Source: Verrucomicrobiaceae bacterium (GTDB taxonomy: Bacteria; Verrucomicrobiota; Verrucomicrobiia; Verrucomicrobiales; Akkermansiaceae). Taken from it: a DNA stretch of 64,000 bases. The notes beneath the pieces were generated by a model. That model searched no databases and was not told where the DNA came from. It saw only the letters and a list, made by a program, of their open reading frames with translations. Positions 7,017-16,700 of the stretch are shown here, in pieces. Position numbers and translations under genes: made by a program. The DNA is taken from contig JAIXWR010000012.1 in NCBI GenBank assembly GCA_027491155.1, forward strand, positions 305,288 through 369,287, read 5' to 3'. The number at the start of each line of letters is the position of its first letter. Within the stretch, counting starts at the first letter, position 1.

Positions 7017-10000
7017 TCAACGGGGCTCCAATCGGAAAAAAGCCCTGGGCTCGGCGGGAGTGAATCGAACCTCCAGCTTCCCCTCGCTGTTGATCGACGC
7101 GTGGGGCGCGGCCAAGGGAAACAAGCTGAAGCCCGCCAGATCCGAGGACTTGTTGGTGGCCACCGTGAGTTTGAAATCACCGGTGACGGGATCCTTCGGA
7201 ATCAAAGGAACTCCGGGGTTCATGACCTGCAACTGGCTTCCCGTGTAAAGCCCTTCGGCATTCCCTCCCCACTGGTGGATCTGGACAAGTTCCTCGTCAT
7301 TGACCTGCCAATCGAAACCCAGCGGTTCCATCTGGAGTTCCACCACGTCGTTCAACCCGTCTCCGTCGGTATCATCAGCCGCCGACAAGGCCTGCCCGGT
7401 CAACGTGATCTCGAAGGGACTACCCGATCCGGCGTTGCTGAAAATCCGGAGCGTCGTGACGCGACTTCCGGTCGACACCGGTGCGAAGGACACGTTGATC
7501 AGGATGGCCTCGTCGACTTCAAGGCCAAGAGGAAGCGGTGGCGCCACCATCCCGAAGTCCTGGGAATCGCCGCCGCTGATGGAGATTTCCCCGATCTGGA
7601 GTATCGACGTCCCGATGTTACGGACCACGACCGACTGGGTGGAGCCTGCTGAACCGACCGGCGCGTTCCCGAAATGAATGCTGGCGGCACCACCCAGCAA
7701 TCCGGTCCCCGGCGGCTGCTCGACCTGCATCTCGGGTGAAGGAGGATCGGGATCGAACCAATAGACGGCACCCCGGTTGTTGGTCGTACCGTCATGAAGG
7801 GGCGCACCCGCAAGGATATTGGTGCCATCGATAGTCACGGCGGTTCCAAAAGCATCGGCCCGGCCCCCTTCGCCCCGCTCCAGGATATCCGCGGGGACCG
7901 TGCTGGTCGCGGAGTTGAGTTCATAAACATAGACCGAGCCACCATCCTCGTCGGCATCGTCGGCCCCTGGAGCTCCCACAACCACCCGGGTCCCGGAGAT
8001 GGAAAGGGCAGCTCCGAAGAAATCCTCCTCGTTCACGGGGGATCGACCCAAGCTCGAAACCGGAATGCCGGGAGTCGCGGAAGAAAGGTCATACACCCGG
8101 ACATCGCCGGCATCGAGGCCCAGGGTGTCATCCAACCGGCTACCGACCAGCAGTCGCGTTCCGGAAACCGCGACGGCGGATCCGAACTCGTCGTTCAAGG
8201 CCGGAGCCGGGTTCGCAACGACAACCACCGGCACGCCGGGCGTCGGCGATGAAATGTCGAATACGTAGGCCCTCCCCGCATTGGACCCGCCGGCATCGTC
8301 GCGGGGAGCGCCGACAACCAGGCGGTCGCCCGAGATCGAGAGGGAGTAACCGAACCAGTCACCGATCGCAGGTTCCGGATTGTCGATCACGAGTACCGGC
8401 ACCGCGGGAGTGGCGGAATCGAGTTGATAGACATAAACCGACCCCGCGTCGTCGCTGCCCGTGTTGTTCTTGTGGGCTGCCACCACGAGCCGGTCTCCGG
8501 AAATCGCAAGGGCGAATCCGAACTCGTCCTGAGCCTGGGGCGCGGGATTGGAAATCACCAGCGCGGGCGTGACCGGAGCCGGTGAAGAAAGGTCGTAGAG
8601 GTAGACGGTGCCCGAATTCGAGGCACCCGCGTCGTCCTGCATCGCGGCAACGGCAACGAGGGAACCGGACACGGCCACCGCCCCGCCGAAGTAATCGTTG
8701 ATGGTGGGCGACGGATTATCGATGAGATGCAGCGGCAGATCCGGATCCGGAGCCGCCAGATCATACACGGCAACGCTCCCCGCGTTGCTTGCTCCCTTGT
8801 CTTCACGCGAACTCCCGACCACGGCAAGATTCCCGGAAAGGGCCACGGAACCGCCGAACTCTTGGTTCGAGGCGGGACTCGGGTTGTTGATGGTCAATTG
8901 CGGCGCAGCCGGCGTCGCCGACAAAACTTCGAAGACGTAGGCGGAGCCGGCACTGGTCGCTCCCGTATTGTCACCCCTCGCCCCGACCAGCAGTCGAGTG
9001 CCCGAAAGGGCCACCGCAAAGCCGAACTCGTCATTGCTGGCGGGTCCCGGGTTGTCAATGGATGCGAAAGCCACCTGCGGGGTTGGCGAAGCAAGGTTGA
9101 AACAGTAGGCGCTGCCGGCGTTCAAGGCGCCGTCATCGTCCAAATGGGCGCCCACCGCGACCACGTCGCCCGACATGGACACCGAGATCCCGAACAAGTC
9201 GTCGGCCGCCGGAGATGCATCGCTGAGGATGGCCATGGGCAGTCCGGGCTGGGAGGACGCAAGGTCGTAGGCGTAGGCACGCCCTGAATCGCTACCCATC
9301 GAATCGTCACGCGGCGCGGAGACCACCACGCGGTTTCCGGCGATGGCCACGGAGAAGCCGAACTGCTCGTTGCTCAGGGGGCTGCCGTCGTCGAGAGCAA
9401 GGACGGGAACGCCCGGAACAGCGGCATTCAAATCGTAAACGTATGCCCGGCTGGCATCCCCTTCCCCGCTGTCCTGATGGGCGCCCACGGCAATCCGCGA
9501 GCCGGAAATGGAAACCGAATTCCCGAAGTTCTGCCCCGCGGGATTCGGATGGTTCATCTGCAATACGGGAACCGCCGGAGCGGGGGACGCGAGATCGTAA
9601 ACGTAAACGCAGCCGGCATCGGCGATTCCGGAATCGCCATCCGGAGTTCCCACCACCACGCGCGATCCGGAGATCGCCACCGAATGGCCGAAGCCGTCAT
9701 TGATCGCGGGATTCGGGTTGGCCAAGGTGAGGATGGGGACGGATGGGGTGGCCGATCCGAGATCGAAAACATAGGCGATGCCGGCGTCGCTGGCCCCGGT
9801 GTTGTCGTCCGGAGCACCGATCACCACCCTGTTGCCCGAAATCGCCACCGACCAGCCGAAGCGGCTCATCGGTAGCGGTTGCGGATTGTCCAGACGATGC
9901 AGAAGGGCTCCGCTGGCGGCATGGTGGATCCACACCACCCCGCTGTCTTCGCCTCCGATGTCGTCCTGCGGGGATCCGACCGCGATCAACCCGCTGTCGA

Positions 10001-10163
10001 TCGCCACGCTGGAACCCAGCTTGGTATCCGTTTGCCGGACCACGCTCGGGGAATGAATTGCGGAACTGAGGGAATGAGGGATCGGCGCCGCAAGCACTCC
10101 GGCATTCCAAGCGCCCGCGAGAACGGGGAGCGTCAGGAACCATCGATGGAAGATGCGGGGCAT
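7017..10163 (-). CDS. Giant exported FG-GAP beta-propeller protein, downstream paralogue
   Basis: A 1048-residue secreted or surface protein of unknown ligand. The start at 10163 (MPRIFHRWFLTLPVL) gives a signal peptide ending near residue 23. Then come 14 repeats of about 55 residues: a first degenerate one (SSVAIDSGLIAVGSP) and 13 with FGxSVAxSG-xxVVVGA, each followed by a DDxGxxxAGxAYVYDL loop. Fourteen repeats fit two seven-bladed FG-GAP propellers. Residues of about 828-922 form an Ig-like choice-of-anchor/SPD-2 type domain, followed by a calcium-loop-like DTDGDGLND near residue 930 and a C-terminus ending AFFRLEPR. It begins 25 bp after the stop of its paralogue, so the two are probably cotranscribed; that gap carries CTCCCTCCCCCCA rather than a Shine-Dalgarno sequence. 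Confidence 0.85.
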   Translation of the reverse strand: MPRIFHRWFLTLPVLAGAWNAGVLAAPIPHSLSSAIHSPSVVRQTDTKLGSSVAIDSGLIAVGSPQDDIGGEDSGVVWIHHAASGALLHRLDNPQPLPMSRFGWSVAISGNRVVIGAPDDNTGASDAGIAYVFDLGSATPSVPILTLANPNPAINDGFGHSVAISGSRVVVGTPDGDSGIADAGCVYVYDLASPAPAVPVLQMNHPNPAGQNFGNSVSISGSRIAVGAHQDSGEGDASRAYVYDLNAAVPGVPVLALDDGSPLSNEQFGFSVAIAGNRVVVSAPRDDSMGSDSGRAYAYDLASSQPGLPMAILSDASPAADDLFGISVSMSGDVVAVGAHLDDDGALNAGSAYCFNLASPTPQVAFASIDNPGPASNDEFGFAVALSGTRLLVGARGDNTGATSAGSAYVFEVLSATPAAPQLTINNPSPASNQEFGGSVALSGNLAVVGSSREDKGASNAGSVAVYDLAAPDPDLPLHLIDNPSPTINDYFGGAVAVSGSLVAVAAMQDDAGASNSGTVYLYDLSSPAPVTPALVISNPAPQAQDEFGFALAISGDRLVVAAHKNNTGSDDAGSVYVYQLDSATPAVPVLVIDNPEPAIGDWFGYSLSISGDRLVVGAPRDDAGGSNAGRAYVFDISSPTPGVPVVVVANPAPALNDEFGSAVAVSGTRLLVGSRLDDTLGLDAGDVRVYDLSSATPGIPVSSLGRSPVNEEDFFGAALSISGTRVVVGAPGADDADEDGGSVYVYELNSATSTVPADILERGEGGRADAFGTAVTIDGTNILAGAPLHDGTTNNRGAVYWFDPDPPSPEMQVEQPPGTGLLGGAASIHFGNAPVGSAGSTQSVVVRNIGTSILQIGEISISGGDSQDFGMVAPPLPLGLEVDEAILINVSFAPVSTGSRVTTLRIFSNAGSGSPFEITLTGQALSAADDTDGDGLNDVVELQMEPLGFDWQVNDEELVQIHQWGGNAEGLYTGSQLQVMNPGVPLIPKDPVTGDFKLTVATNKSSDLAGFSLFPLAAPHASINSEGKLEVRFTPAEPRAFFRLEPR

Positions 10164-10164
10164 T

Positions 10165-10170
10165 GGGGGG
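10165..10170 (-). promoter_or_regulatory. C6 tract in the 25-bp gap between the FG-GAP paralogues
   Basis: Sense strand CTCCCTCCCCCCA then ATG. The gap to the stop of the preceding gene is too short for a normal promoter, so here the tract more likely concerns translation initiation than transcription. Confidence 0.5.
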
Positions 10171-10188
10171 AGGGAGTCGGCAGCAAGA

Positions 10189-13100
10189 TCATCGGGTCTC
10201 CAGCCTGAAAAGGCCGGTGTCGTCGGGAACGCTGAAAAGGAATTCAAGCTCCCCTTCCGGGTTGAAACTCGTGTCCGCGGGCACCAGCGGGAAAGGCACG
10301 TAACCGGAGGGCTCGACGCCTTTTTCCAGCCAGATGGTGAGCGTCATCTCGCCGCTCCCGGGACCGCGTGCCAGGGATGGCGGAGGCACGCGGAGCGACC
10401 GCACCTGGTCCGGACGGAAGAGGCCCGCTTGATTTGCGGTGGAATGGAAGACGGCCGCAAGCGATGGATCCGCAACCTGCCAATTGAAGCCGAGGGCCGA
10501 CATCCGCAACTCGGCAACGTCGTTCAAGCCGTCGCCATCGGTATCGTGATCCGCGGAAAGCGAGTGGCCGGACAGCGCGATCTCGAACGGATTCTCGTCC
10601 GAATCGCTGTTGGCAATCCGCAAGGTCGTGGACCGGTGGCCCGGGGCCGACGGGGAGAGGGTCACGGTGAAATCAGTATCGTCGCCGGGAGGAACCGGCG
10701 AAACCATTCCCGCGGTCGTTACGGAAAAATCGGCGGCGTTGCCTCCGACAACCGTCACGGAGTCGATGGAGAGTCCGGTGATTCCGGTATTGAGGATCTT
10801 GAAAACCATGCTGCCGCCACCGCCCGGTCCCATCGCGACCGCACCGAAGGTGACGGAGTCGCCGCCGTGCAAGTCGGCATGGTCCGGTCCTTTCAAAGCG
10901 ATCTCCGGGGCTGCAGGACCGAACACATAAGCGGCCCCCTTGTCGGCAGCGGTCTTGTTGTCCGATGGGGTGCCCACCACGATGATCAACCCGTCCACTC
11001 CCACCGACGCGCCGAAAAGATCCCCCGCCACGGGGACCGGCTTCGCCAGCGAGGCCGAAGGAACCGTGGGGGTCGAAGATGCCATGTTGAACGAATGGAC
11101 TCGGCCGGAATCGGCAGGGCTGTCGTCGAGCATGGCACCCACCACCACCCGGGCCCCGGAAACCGCGATCGAAAGGCCGAACTGGTCTCCTGCTGCAGGC
11201 GCCGGATTGCCGATCACCGCCTCCGGCACCGTGGGAGCGGGACCGCTGATCAGGAACACGGCGGCCCTTCCCGCATCCGTCGCGCCGGCATCGGCCCCGG
11301 GCGCCCCTGCCGCCACACGCCCCGCCGAAACGGCGACCGAAGCCCCGAAGGCATCGCCGGCCGCGGCGGAAGGCATCGCGAGCGTGTGCAACAGGTTGCC
11401 GGAAAGATCGAAGACATAAACGCTGCCGGCGTCCGCCGCCGTCGTGTCGTCGCCTGGGGCGCCCACCACCACGAGATCGCCCGAAACCGAAACCGAGGCC
11501 CCGAACCGGTCTCCCGGCGCCGGAGACGGATTCGCAAGGACCACGGCGGGAACCGCCGGAGCAGTTCCCGCGAGGTCGTAGAGATAAGCCCGACCGGAAT
11601 CCACCGCGGACTCGTCATCATCACCGACTCCCACGATCAGGCGGTTTCCCGAAAGCGACAGCGCCGAGCCGAACCTGTCGGATGCGGCCGGATGAGGGTT
11701 GGAGAGACTCAGCAGCGGTTGGCCGGGATTCACCGAGAGCAAGTCGTGAAGGTAAACCTTCCCCGCATCCGCCGCCCCTCCATCGACCCCTGTTGCCCCG
11801 ACCGCAATCCTGGCACCGGAAATCGCGACCGCCGCGCCGAAGCGGTCGCCCGCCGCAGGTTCCGGATTCTCCACGGTGGCCACTGCAACCCCGGGTTCCG
11901 CCGAGGCGAGATCGTGGATCCTGACACGGCCGGCCGCGCTGGACCCCGCATCGGAGTCCGGCGAACCGATCACCACCCGGTCGCCGTGGATCGCCACCGC
12001 CGCCCCGAACCGGTCGGCGGATCCCTTCACCGGATTGCTGAAGCTGGCGAGAGGAACGAGAGGCGTCGCCGTGCTGATATCGAAGAGATAGCTGCTGCCG
12101 GCCTCGTCGTCACCCGTGTCGTCGTGCGAGGCACCGACCAGAACCCTGGATCCCGACACCGACACGGCATTCCCGAAGAGATCTCCGGACGCCGGCGTCT
12201 GCTTCTTCAAGGTATGAACCGGCAATTCGGGATTCGGACCGGCCAGATTGTAGACATGGCAAGTCCCGCCGTTGCCGGCAAACGTCGAGTCACGGTAGGC
12301 ACCCACCGCCACCGTGTTCCCCGATATGGAGACACTGGTTCCGAAATAACAGGCGGTGGACGGCGCGGGGTTCTGCAGGATGGCCAGCGGCGTGCCCGGC
12401 GCCGGAGAGGACAAGTCGTAGACGATGGCACTTCCCGAGTCCGCCAGGGTGGCGTCCGCGTTTTCAACTCCCACCACGACCTTGTCACCGGACAGGGCGA
12501 GCGAGCTTCCGAAGCCATCGTTGACCGCGGCCCCCGGACGGGAAAGCACGGTGGTCGGGAGCCCTGGATTGGATGAAGCGAGGTCGAAGACGTAGGCGCG
12601 GCCGGAATTCACGGCACCCGCATCGTCCAGATAGGCCGAAACGACCACACGATCGCCATCAAGCGCCACGGCGACGCCGAAGCAATCGCCCTCCGCCGGA
12701 CTGGGATTGGGTATGGAGAACACCGGCACATCGGGCGTCGCCGAGCCGATATCATAAACGTAGGCAAACCCCGAATCGGTGCCACCCGTGTCGTCCAGCC
12801 AGGCTCCCACGACCAGCCGGTTCCCGTCGATGGCCAGTGAATGGCCGAACTGGTCGCGTTCGCCGGGGACGGGATTCTCGATGGAAAGGAAGGGGGTTTT
12901 CGGCGTCGGGGAAGCCAGATTATAAAGGTCGACCCGGCCGGCGTAAGCCAGCCCGTCCACCGACGACCCGGACCCGATGGCGACGATCGATCCGGAGATG
13001 GCAACCGCTTGCCCGAAGTAAGCGAAAGGCTCGGAGCCCGGGCTCTCCAGAAGGTGGAGGAGCTGGCCGGTGCTCACCCGGTAGACCTTCGCCTTCCCCG

Positions 13101-13338
13101 TATCCAGCCCGGTCACGGGGTCCGCATCGAAGAAAGGCGCCCCGACGATCGCGAAGTCGCCGTCGAGCGCCAGGCTCATGCCCTGCTTCTCGAATTCCTG
13201 CGGGGCGGTCTGAGGCGCGAAGAAGGAGTGCCGGAGCGTGTTCGGGACCGGCGACTGCGCAATGGCACCGGTCGCGGCCATCCAGGCAAGGAAGCCGACC
13301 CGTCTGAAACAGGAAAATCGTGGGGGGGAGTGGAGCAT
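10189..13338 (-). CDS. Giant exported FG-GAP beta-propeller protein, upstream paralogue
   Basis: A 1049-residue paralogue of the next gene downstream with the same architecture. The signal peptide is MLHSPPRFSCFRRVGFLAW through ATGAIA, with cleavage before QSPVPN. One degenerate plus 13 clear FG-GAP repeats follow (for example RFGAAVAISGARIAVGA and DAGKVYLHDL), consistent with two seven-bladed propellers. After them come a choice-of-anchor/SPD-2 type domain, DTDGDGLND near residue 929 and the terminus TGLFRLETR. Repeats within one protein are diverged but of constant length. The ligand is unknown; related FG-GAP proteins bind calcium, sugars or other proteins. A C7 tract falls at codons 4-6 of this start, and two more C6 tracts lie in its upstream region. 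Confidence 0.85.
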   Translation of the reverse strand: MLHSPPRFSCFRRVGFLAWMAATGAIAQSPVPNTLRHSFFAPQTAPQEFEKQGMSLALDGDFAIVGAPFFDADPVTGLDTGKAKVYRVSTGQLLHLLESPGSEPFAYFGQAVAISGSIVAIGSGSSVDGLAYAGRVDLYNLASPTPKTPFLSIENPVPGERDQFGHSLAIDGNRLVVGAWLDDTGGTDSGFAYVYDIGSATPDVPVFSIPNPSPAEGDCFGVAVALDGDRVVVSAYLDDAGAVNSGRAYVFDLASSNPGLPTTVLSRPGAAVNDGFGSSLALSGDKVVVGVENADATLADSGSAIVYDLSSPAPGTPLAILQNPAPSTACYFGTSVSISGNTVAVGAYRDSTFAGNGGTCHVYNLAGPNPELPVHTLKKQTPASGDLFGNAVSVSGSRVLVGASHDDTGDDEAGSSYLFDISTATPLVPLASFSNPVKGSADRFGAAVAIHGDRVVIGSPDSDAGSSAAGRVRIHDLASAEPGVAVATVENPEPAAGDRFGAAVAISGARIAVGATGVDGGAADAGKVYLHDLLSVNPGQPLLSLSNPHPAASDRFGSALSLSGNRLIVGVGDDDESAVDSGRAYLYDLAGTAPAVPAVVLANPSPAPGDRFGASVSVSGDLVVVGAPGDDTTAADAGSVYVFDLSGNLLHTLAMPSAAAGDAFGASVAVSAGRVAAGAPGADAGATDAGRAAVFLISGPAPTVPEAVIGNPAPAAGDQFGLSIAVSGARVVVGAMLDDSPADSGRVHSFNMASSTPTVPSASLAKPVPVAGDLFGASVGVDGLIIVVGTPSDNKTAADKGAAYVFGPAAPEIALKGPDHADLHGGDSVTFGAVAMGPGGGGSMVFKILNTGITGLSIDSVTVVGGNAADFSVTTAGMVSPVPPGDDTDFTVTLSPSAPGHRSTTLRIANSDSDENPFEIALSGHSLSADHDTDGDGLNDVAELRMSALGFNWQVADPSLAAVFHSTANQAGLFRPDQVRSLRVPPPSLARGPGSGEMTLTIWLEKGVEPSGYVPFPLVPADTSFNPEGELEFLFSVPDDTGLFRLETR
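13322..13328 (-). promoter_or_regulatory. C7 tract inside the first codons of the upstream FG-GAP gene
   Basis: The ATG at 13338-13336 is followed by CTCCACTCCCCCCCACGA, so the C run sits just downstream of the start instead of upstream. No in-frame alternative start follows it before the signal-peptide core, so the ATG is kept. Confidence 0.4.
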
Positions 13339-13797
13339 GGCAGACTCGGACCGGGGGCAGGCGAACCTTCAAGCCGGTCGGGGAACAGCATGAATCACGC
13401 CAGAACCGGAAGCGAGAGACGCCGGTTCGATGGTGATGAACGTGAGGACCTTGGGATGAACATGGGAGATGGGGGGAGAGGACCGATTCATGCTTAACCC
13501 TCCGCAGGAGCCGCTGGGACCACCTTGCGGAGTTGTGGGGGGAGACCTTCCGCAGCTGGCATCCTGGATGCTTGGCAACGGTTGGCGCAACGCGGCGCTT
13601 TTAAAAAATTTCAGGCACCCCGACCAGCCTTTTTTCGCATGCTCCGCGATCGCGTAATGCCCGACACCTCTTGTTTTCTCTAGTTTTTCGCTGGTCCCAC
13701 TGTGCTGTCACGACGACCGCAACCCTTTCAGTTACGACAAATTCCTTGCGAAATTTTTGAACAGCCAAAGAATCCTGCCGTGCATATCCCCCCCCGA
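13339..13797. other. Divergent intergenic region between the FG-GAP pair and the redox fusion gene
   Basis: About 460 bp. On the minus strand there are two more C6 tracts, at 13471-13476 and 13537-13542, and short open frames of about 22-40 codons that I do not call as genes. Around 13600-13690 the sequence is AT-rich and a likely place for divergent promoters, but no clear -35/-10 pair stands out. On the plus strand it ends in the C8 tract at 13788-13795. Confidence 0.5.
13788..13795 (+). promoter_or_regulatory. C8 tract two bases before a TTG start
   Basis: The plus strand reads GCATATCCCCCCCCGA then TTG. This is the longest C run in the set, on the opposite strand from the others but again sense relative to its gene. 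It supports the TTG at 13798 as the true start. Confidence 0.5.
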
Positions 13798-16700
13798 TTG
13801 CTGCACTCCAAAGCCCTGTGCCTGCTTGGAGCCGCCCTTTTCCAGATGGCGATCCCCGCTGCCTCGGCCGCCCTCCCCGGTCTCGACGCCCCGCAGCCCG
13901 TCGGCCCTTATTTCAACGGAGTTTTCCCTTCGTCACCTCCCGGTGATCCCTCCGGTTGGGCGGTGGTCAATGCCTTTCCCGGGTTGACCTTCACCGACCC
14001 GATGATGCTCAAGGAGATCCCGGGCACCAGCGATCTGCTGGTGGTCGGAAAGACCGGATTGATCTGGCGATTTCCGAACAACCCCGCGGCGACGATGGCC
14101 CAGCGGGTGCAGGTGCTGGACTGGACGTCTTGGACGCAGACCGCGGACGACATGGGCTTCTACAGCCTGACCTTCCACCCGAATTTCGGACAAGCCGGCC
14201 AGACCGGGCACAACCATGTTTTCGTCTGCTACAACCGCGCCAAGGCGGCGGGAGTCGATGACCCGCTCAACCGTTCCTACTGGACGGTGTCCCGCTTCAA
14301 CTGGCTGCCCGCATCCGGAACCATCGACCCGGCAAGTGAATCGATCCTCATTTCCCAGTATGATCCCCACCAGTATCACAACGGTGGCGCGACTTTCTTT
14401 GGCAACGACGGCTTTCTCTACATCACCGTCGGCGATGGCGGCGATGGCGCGGACCGCTTCAACAACTCCCAGCGCATCAACGTGGGATTGTTCGGCGGCG
14501 TCCTGAGGATCGACGTGGACTACTACCCGGGAAAGCCCGGCTCCCACGCGATCCGCAGGCAACCCACCGAAGACCCGACCTGGCAAGTCACGCTGAACGG
14601 GGTGCCGACCTCCGTTGCCAAGCCGGCCGACTGGCCGAGCAGTTTCTCCCAGGGCTATGGCATTCCCGATGACAACCCCTGGCTCGACGCGGGCGGCAGC
14701 ATCCTGGAGGAGTTCTACGCGATCGGCCTTCGCAGCCCACATTCGGGCCACTACGATCCGGTTACTTCCGATATCTGGGTCGGGGACGTCGGCCAAAACA
14801 ACTGGGAAGAGTTGACCCGGGTCGTGAAGGGCAGCAATTGCCAGTGGGCCTACAAGGAGGCGAACCAGAACACCTCGAAGCTGGATCCGAACTTCCCGGG
14901 GGATGTCGAAACCCCTCCGGTCCACGCCTACGACCATTCGGTGGGGGCCAGCATCATCGGAGGGATGCGCTACCGCGGTAACAAGCCCGAGTTTGCGTCG
15001 CTGGTCGGAAAGGTGATCTTCGGCGACCACGTCCGGGGTCGCATCTGGAGCCTGCAACTGCCTTCTCCCGGCAACGCCCAGACCGTCACCGAGCTCTATT
15101 CCAGTTTCGAAACGGGCTACAAGGCCGGCCTCAGCAATTTCTCCACCGACAGCAACGGCGAAATCTACATGATGGAGCTCGCCGGCTCCGGCAATCCCGA
15201 CGGCCGGATCATGAAACTCGCGGTGCCCGCCATCAGCGCGGATCCACCGCAGTTTCTCTCACAAACCGGGGTGTTCACCAACCTTGCGACCCTCGCTCCC
15301 GCTCCCGGCGTGATTCCTTACGACGTTCCGAATCCCCTGTGGTCGGACAATGCCGAGAAACATCGCTGGATGATCCTGCCGAACGACGGCTCGTTCAATT
15401 CCGCTGCCGAGGATGTGGTCTTCAGCGCGGGAGGTAGCTGGGTGTTCCCGGCCGGAACCGTGTTCGTGAAGCATTTCGATGCCCCGACCAACGCGAACAA
15501 TCCGGCCGCCGTCAAACGGCTCGAGACGCGCTTCCTCGTCTGCACTCCCGGCGGCGGGAAATACGGCTTCACCTACAAGTGGAACGCCGCGGGGACCGAT
15601 GCGGAACTGCTGGAAGGATCGATCAACGAGCCCTACGACTACGTCAACAGCCAGGGCACGACCGAATCGAGGATGTGGAGCTACCCGTCCCGTGGCGACT
15701 GCATGGTCTGCCACAATGATGCCTCGGGGCAGGCCCTCGGCGTGAAGACGGCCCACCTCAACTCGGACTACCACTATCCGCTGACCGGCCGGACCGCCAA
15801 CCAGCTCGAAACCCTCAATGCGCTCGGCGTTTTCACCACCACCCTGACCGTTGCCGACCTGGAAAATTACATCGAGGCCCGCGCGCTCGATGATCCATCC
15901 GCGCCGCTTGAGCACCGAGTCCGCTCTTATCTGGACACCAACTGCTCGCATTGCCACCAGCCCGGAGCACAGGGCGGCGGTTTCGACGCCCGGCTGTCCA
16001 CTCCCCTCGACTTGCAGAACCTGATCAATGGCATTCCCCAACGCTATGAGGAACTGGGCCCGAACGGCCGCTACATCAAGCCCGGGAATACGGCCCTCTC
16101 TGCCATTCATGTCCGCACCAGTGCCGTCGGCAACGGCGACGCGATGCCTCCTCTGGCGAAAAACATGGCGCACGGCCAGGGGGTCGCGGCTCTCCAATCC
16201 TACATCAACTCGCTGGTCGCGTCCGAGTTCCAGGTCAACGCCGCTCCGACCGCGCGCTACGTCCGCCTCACTTCCCTCACCGGGCGCCGGCGCTACGCCG
16301 CCGTCGGGGAATTCACCATCCTCGATGGAAACGGCATCCCGATTCCGCACACCTCCATCACCGCCACCGCGGACAACGAGCACTCCACAGGCACCGCCGC
16401 GGCGGAAGCGAACGACGGCAATCCGGGCTCCGGCAGCAATTTCTGGCAGACCTCCTCGCTGCCGAGTTCCTCCACCGCCCCGAATCACCCGCACTGGCTG
16501 ATGATGGACCTCGGCACGGTGCGCGAGGTCGGCGGATTCATCTACTACCCTCGCCCGACTTCATCCGACGGCCGCATTTTCCAATACAGGGTGGAGTATA
16601 GCAATGACGCGGTCAACTGGACCCTCTTCGACTCCGGCACCTGGCCGGATTCCCCGGCGTCCTACCGCTTCGACCCGCTCTACAACAAACGCGCGGCCCG

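Noticed and set aside
10153..12576. Long plus-strand open frame of about 800 codons opposite the upstream FG-GAP gene
   Set aside because: It is rich in Arg, Gly and His with no domain, and mirrors the periodic repeats of the real minus-strand gene; a typical antisense shadow of high-GC repeats.
7017..13338. Regularly spaced DNA repeats that might suggest a CRISPR array
   Set aside because: The period is about 150-180 bp and the units are diverged coding repeats (FG-GAP blades), not short identical repeats with spacers.
13369..13491. Small open frame (MNRSSPPISHVHPKVL start) upstream of the FG-GAP genes
   Set aside because: It ends after 40 codons with no recognisable feature; other short frames overlap it. 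Left as part of the intergenic region.
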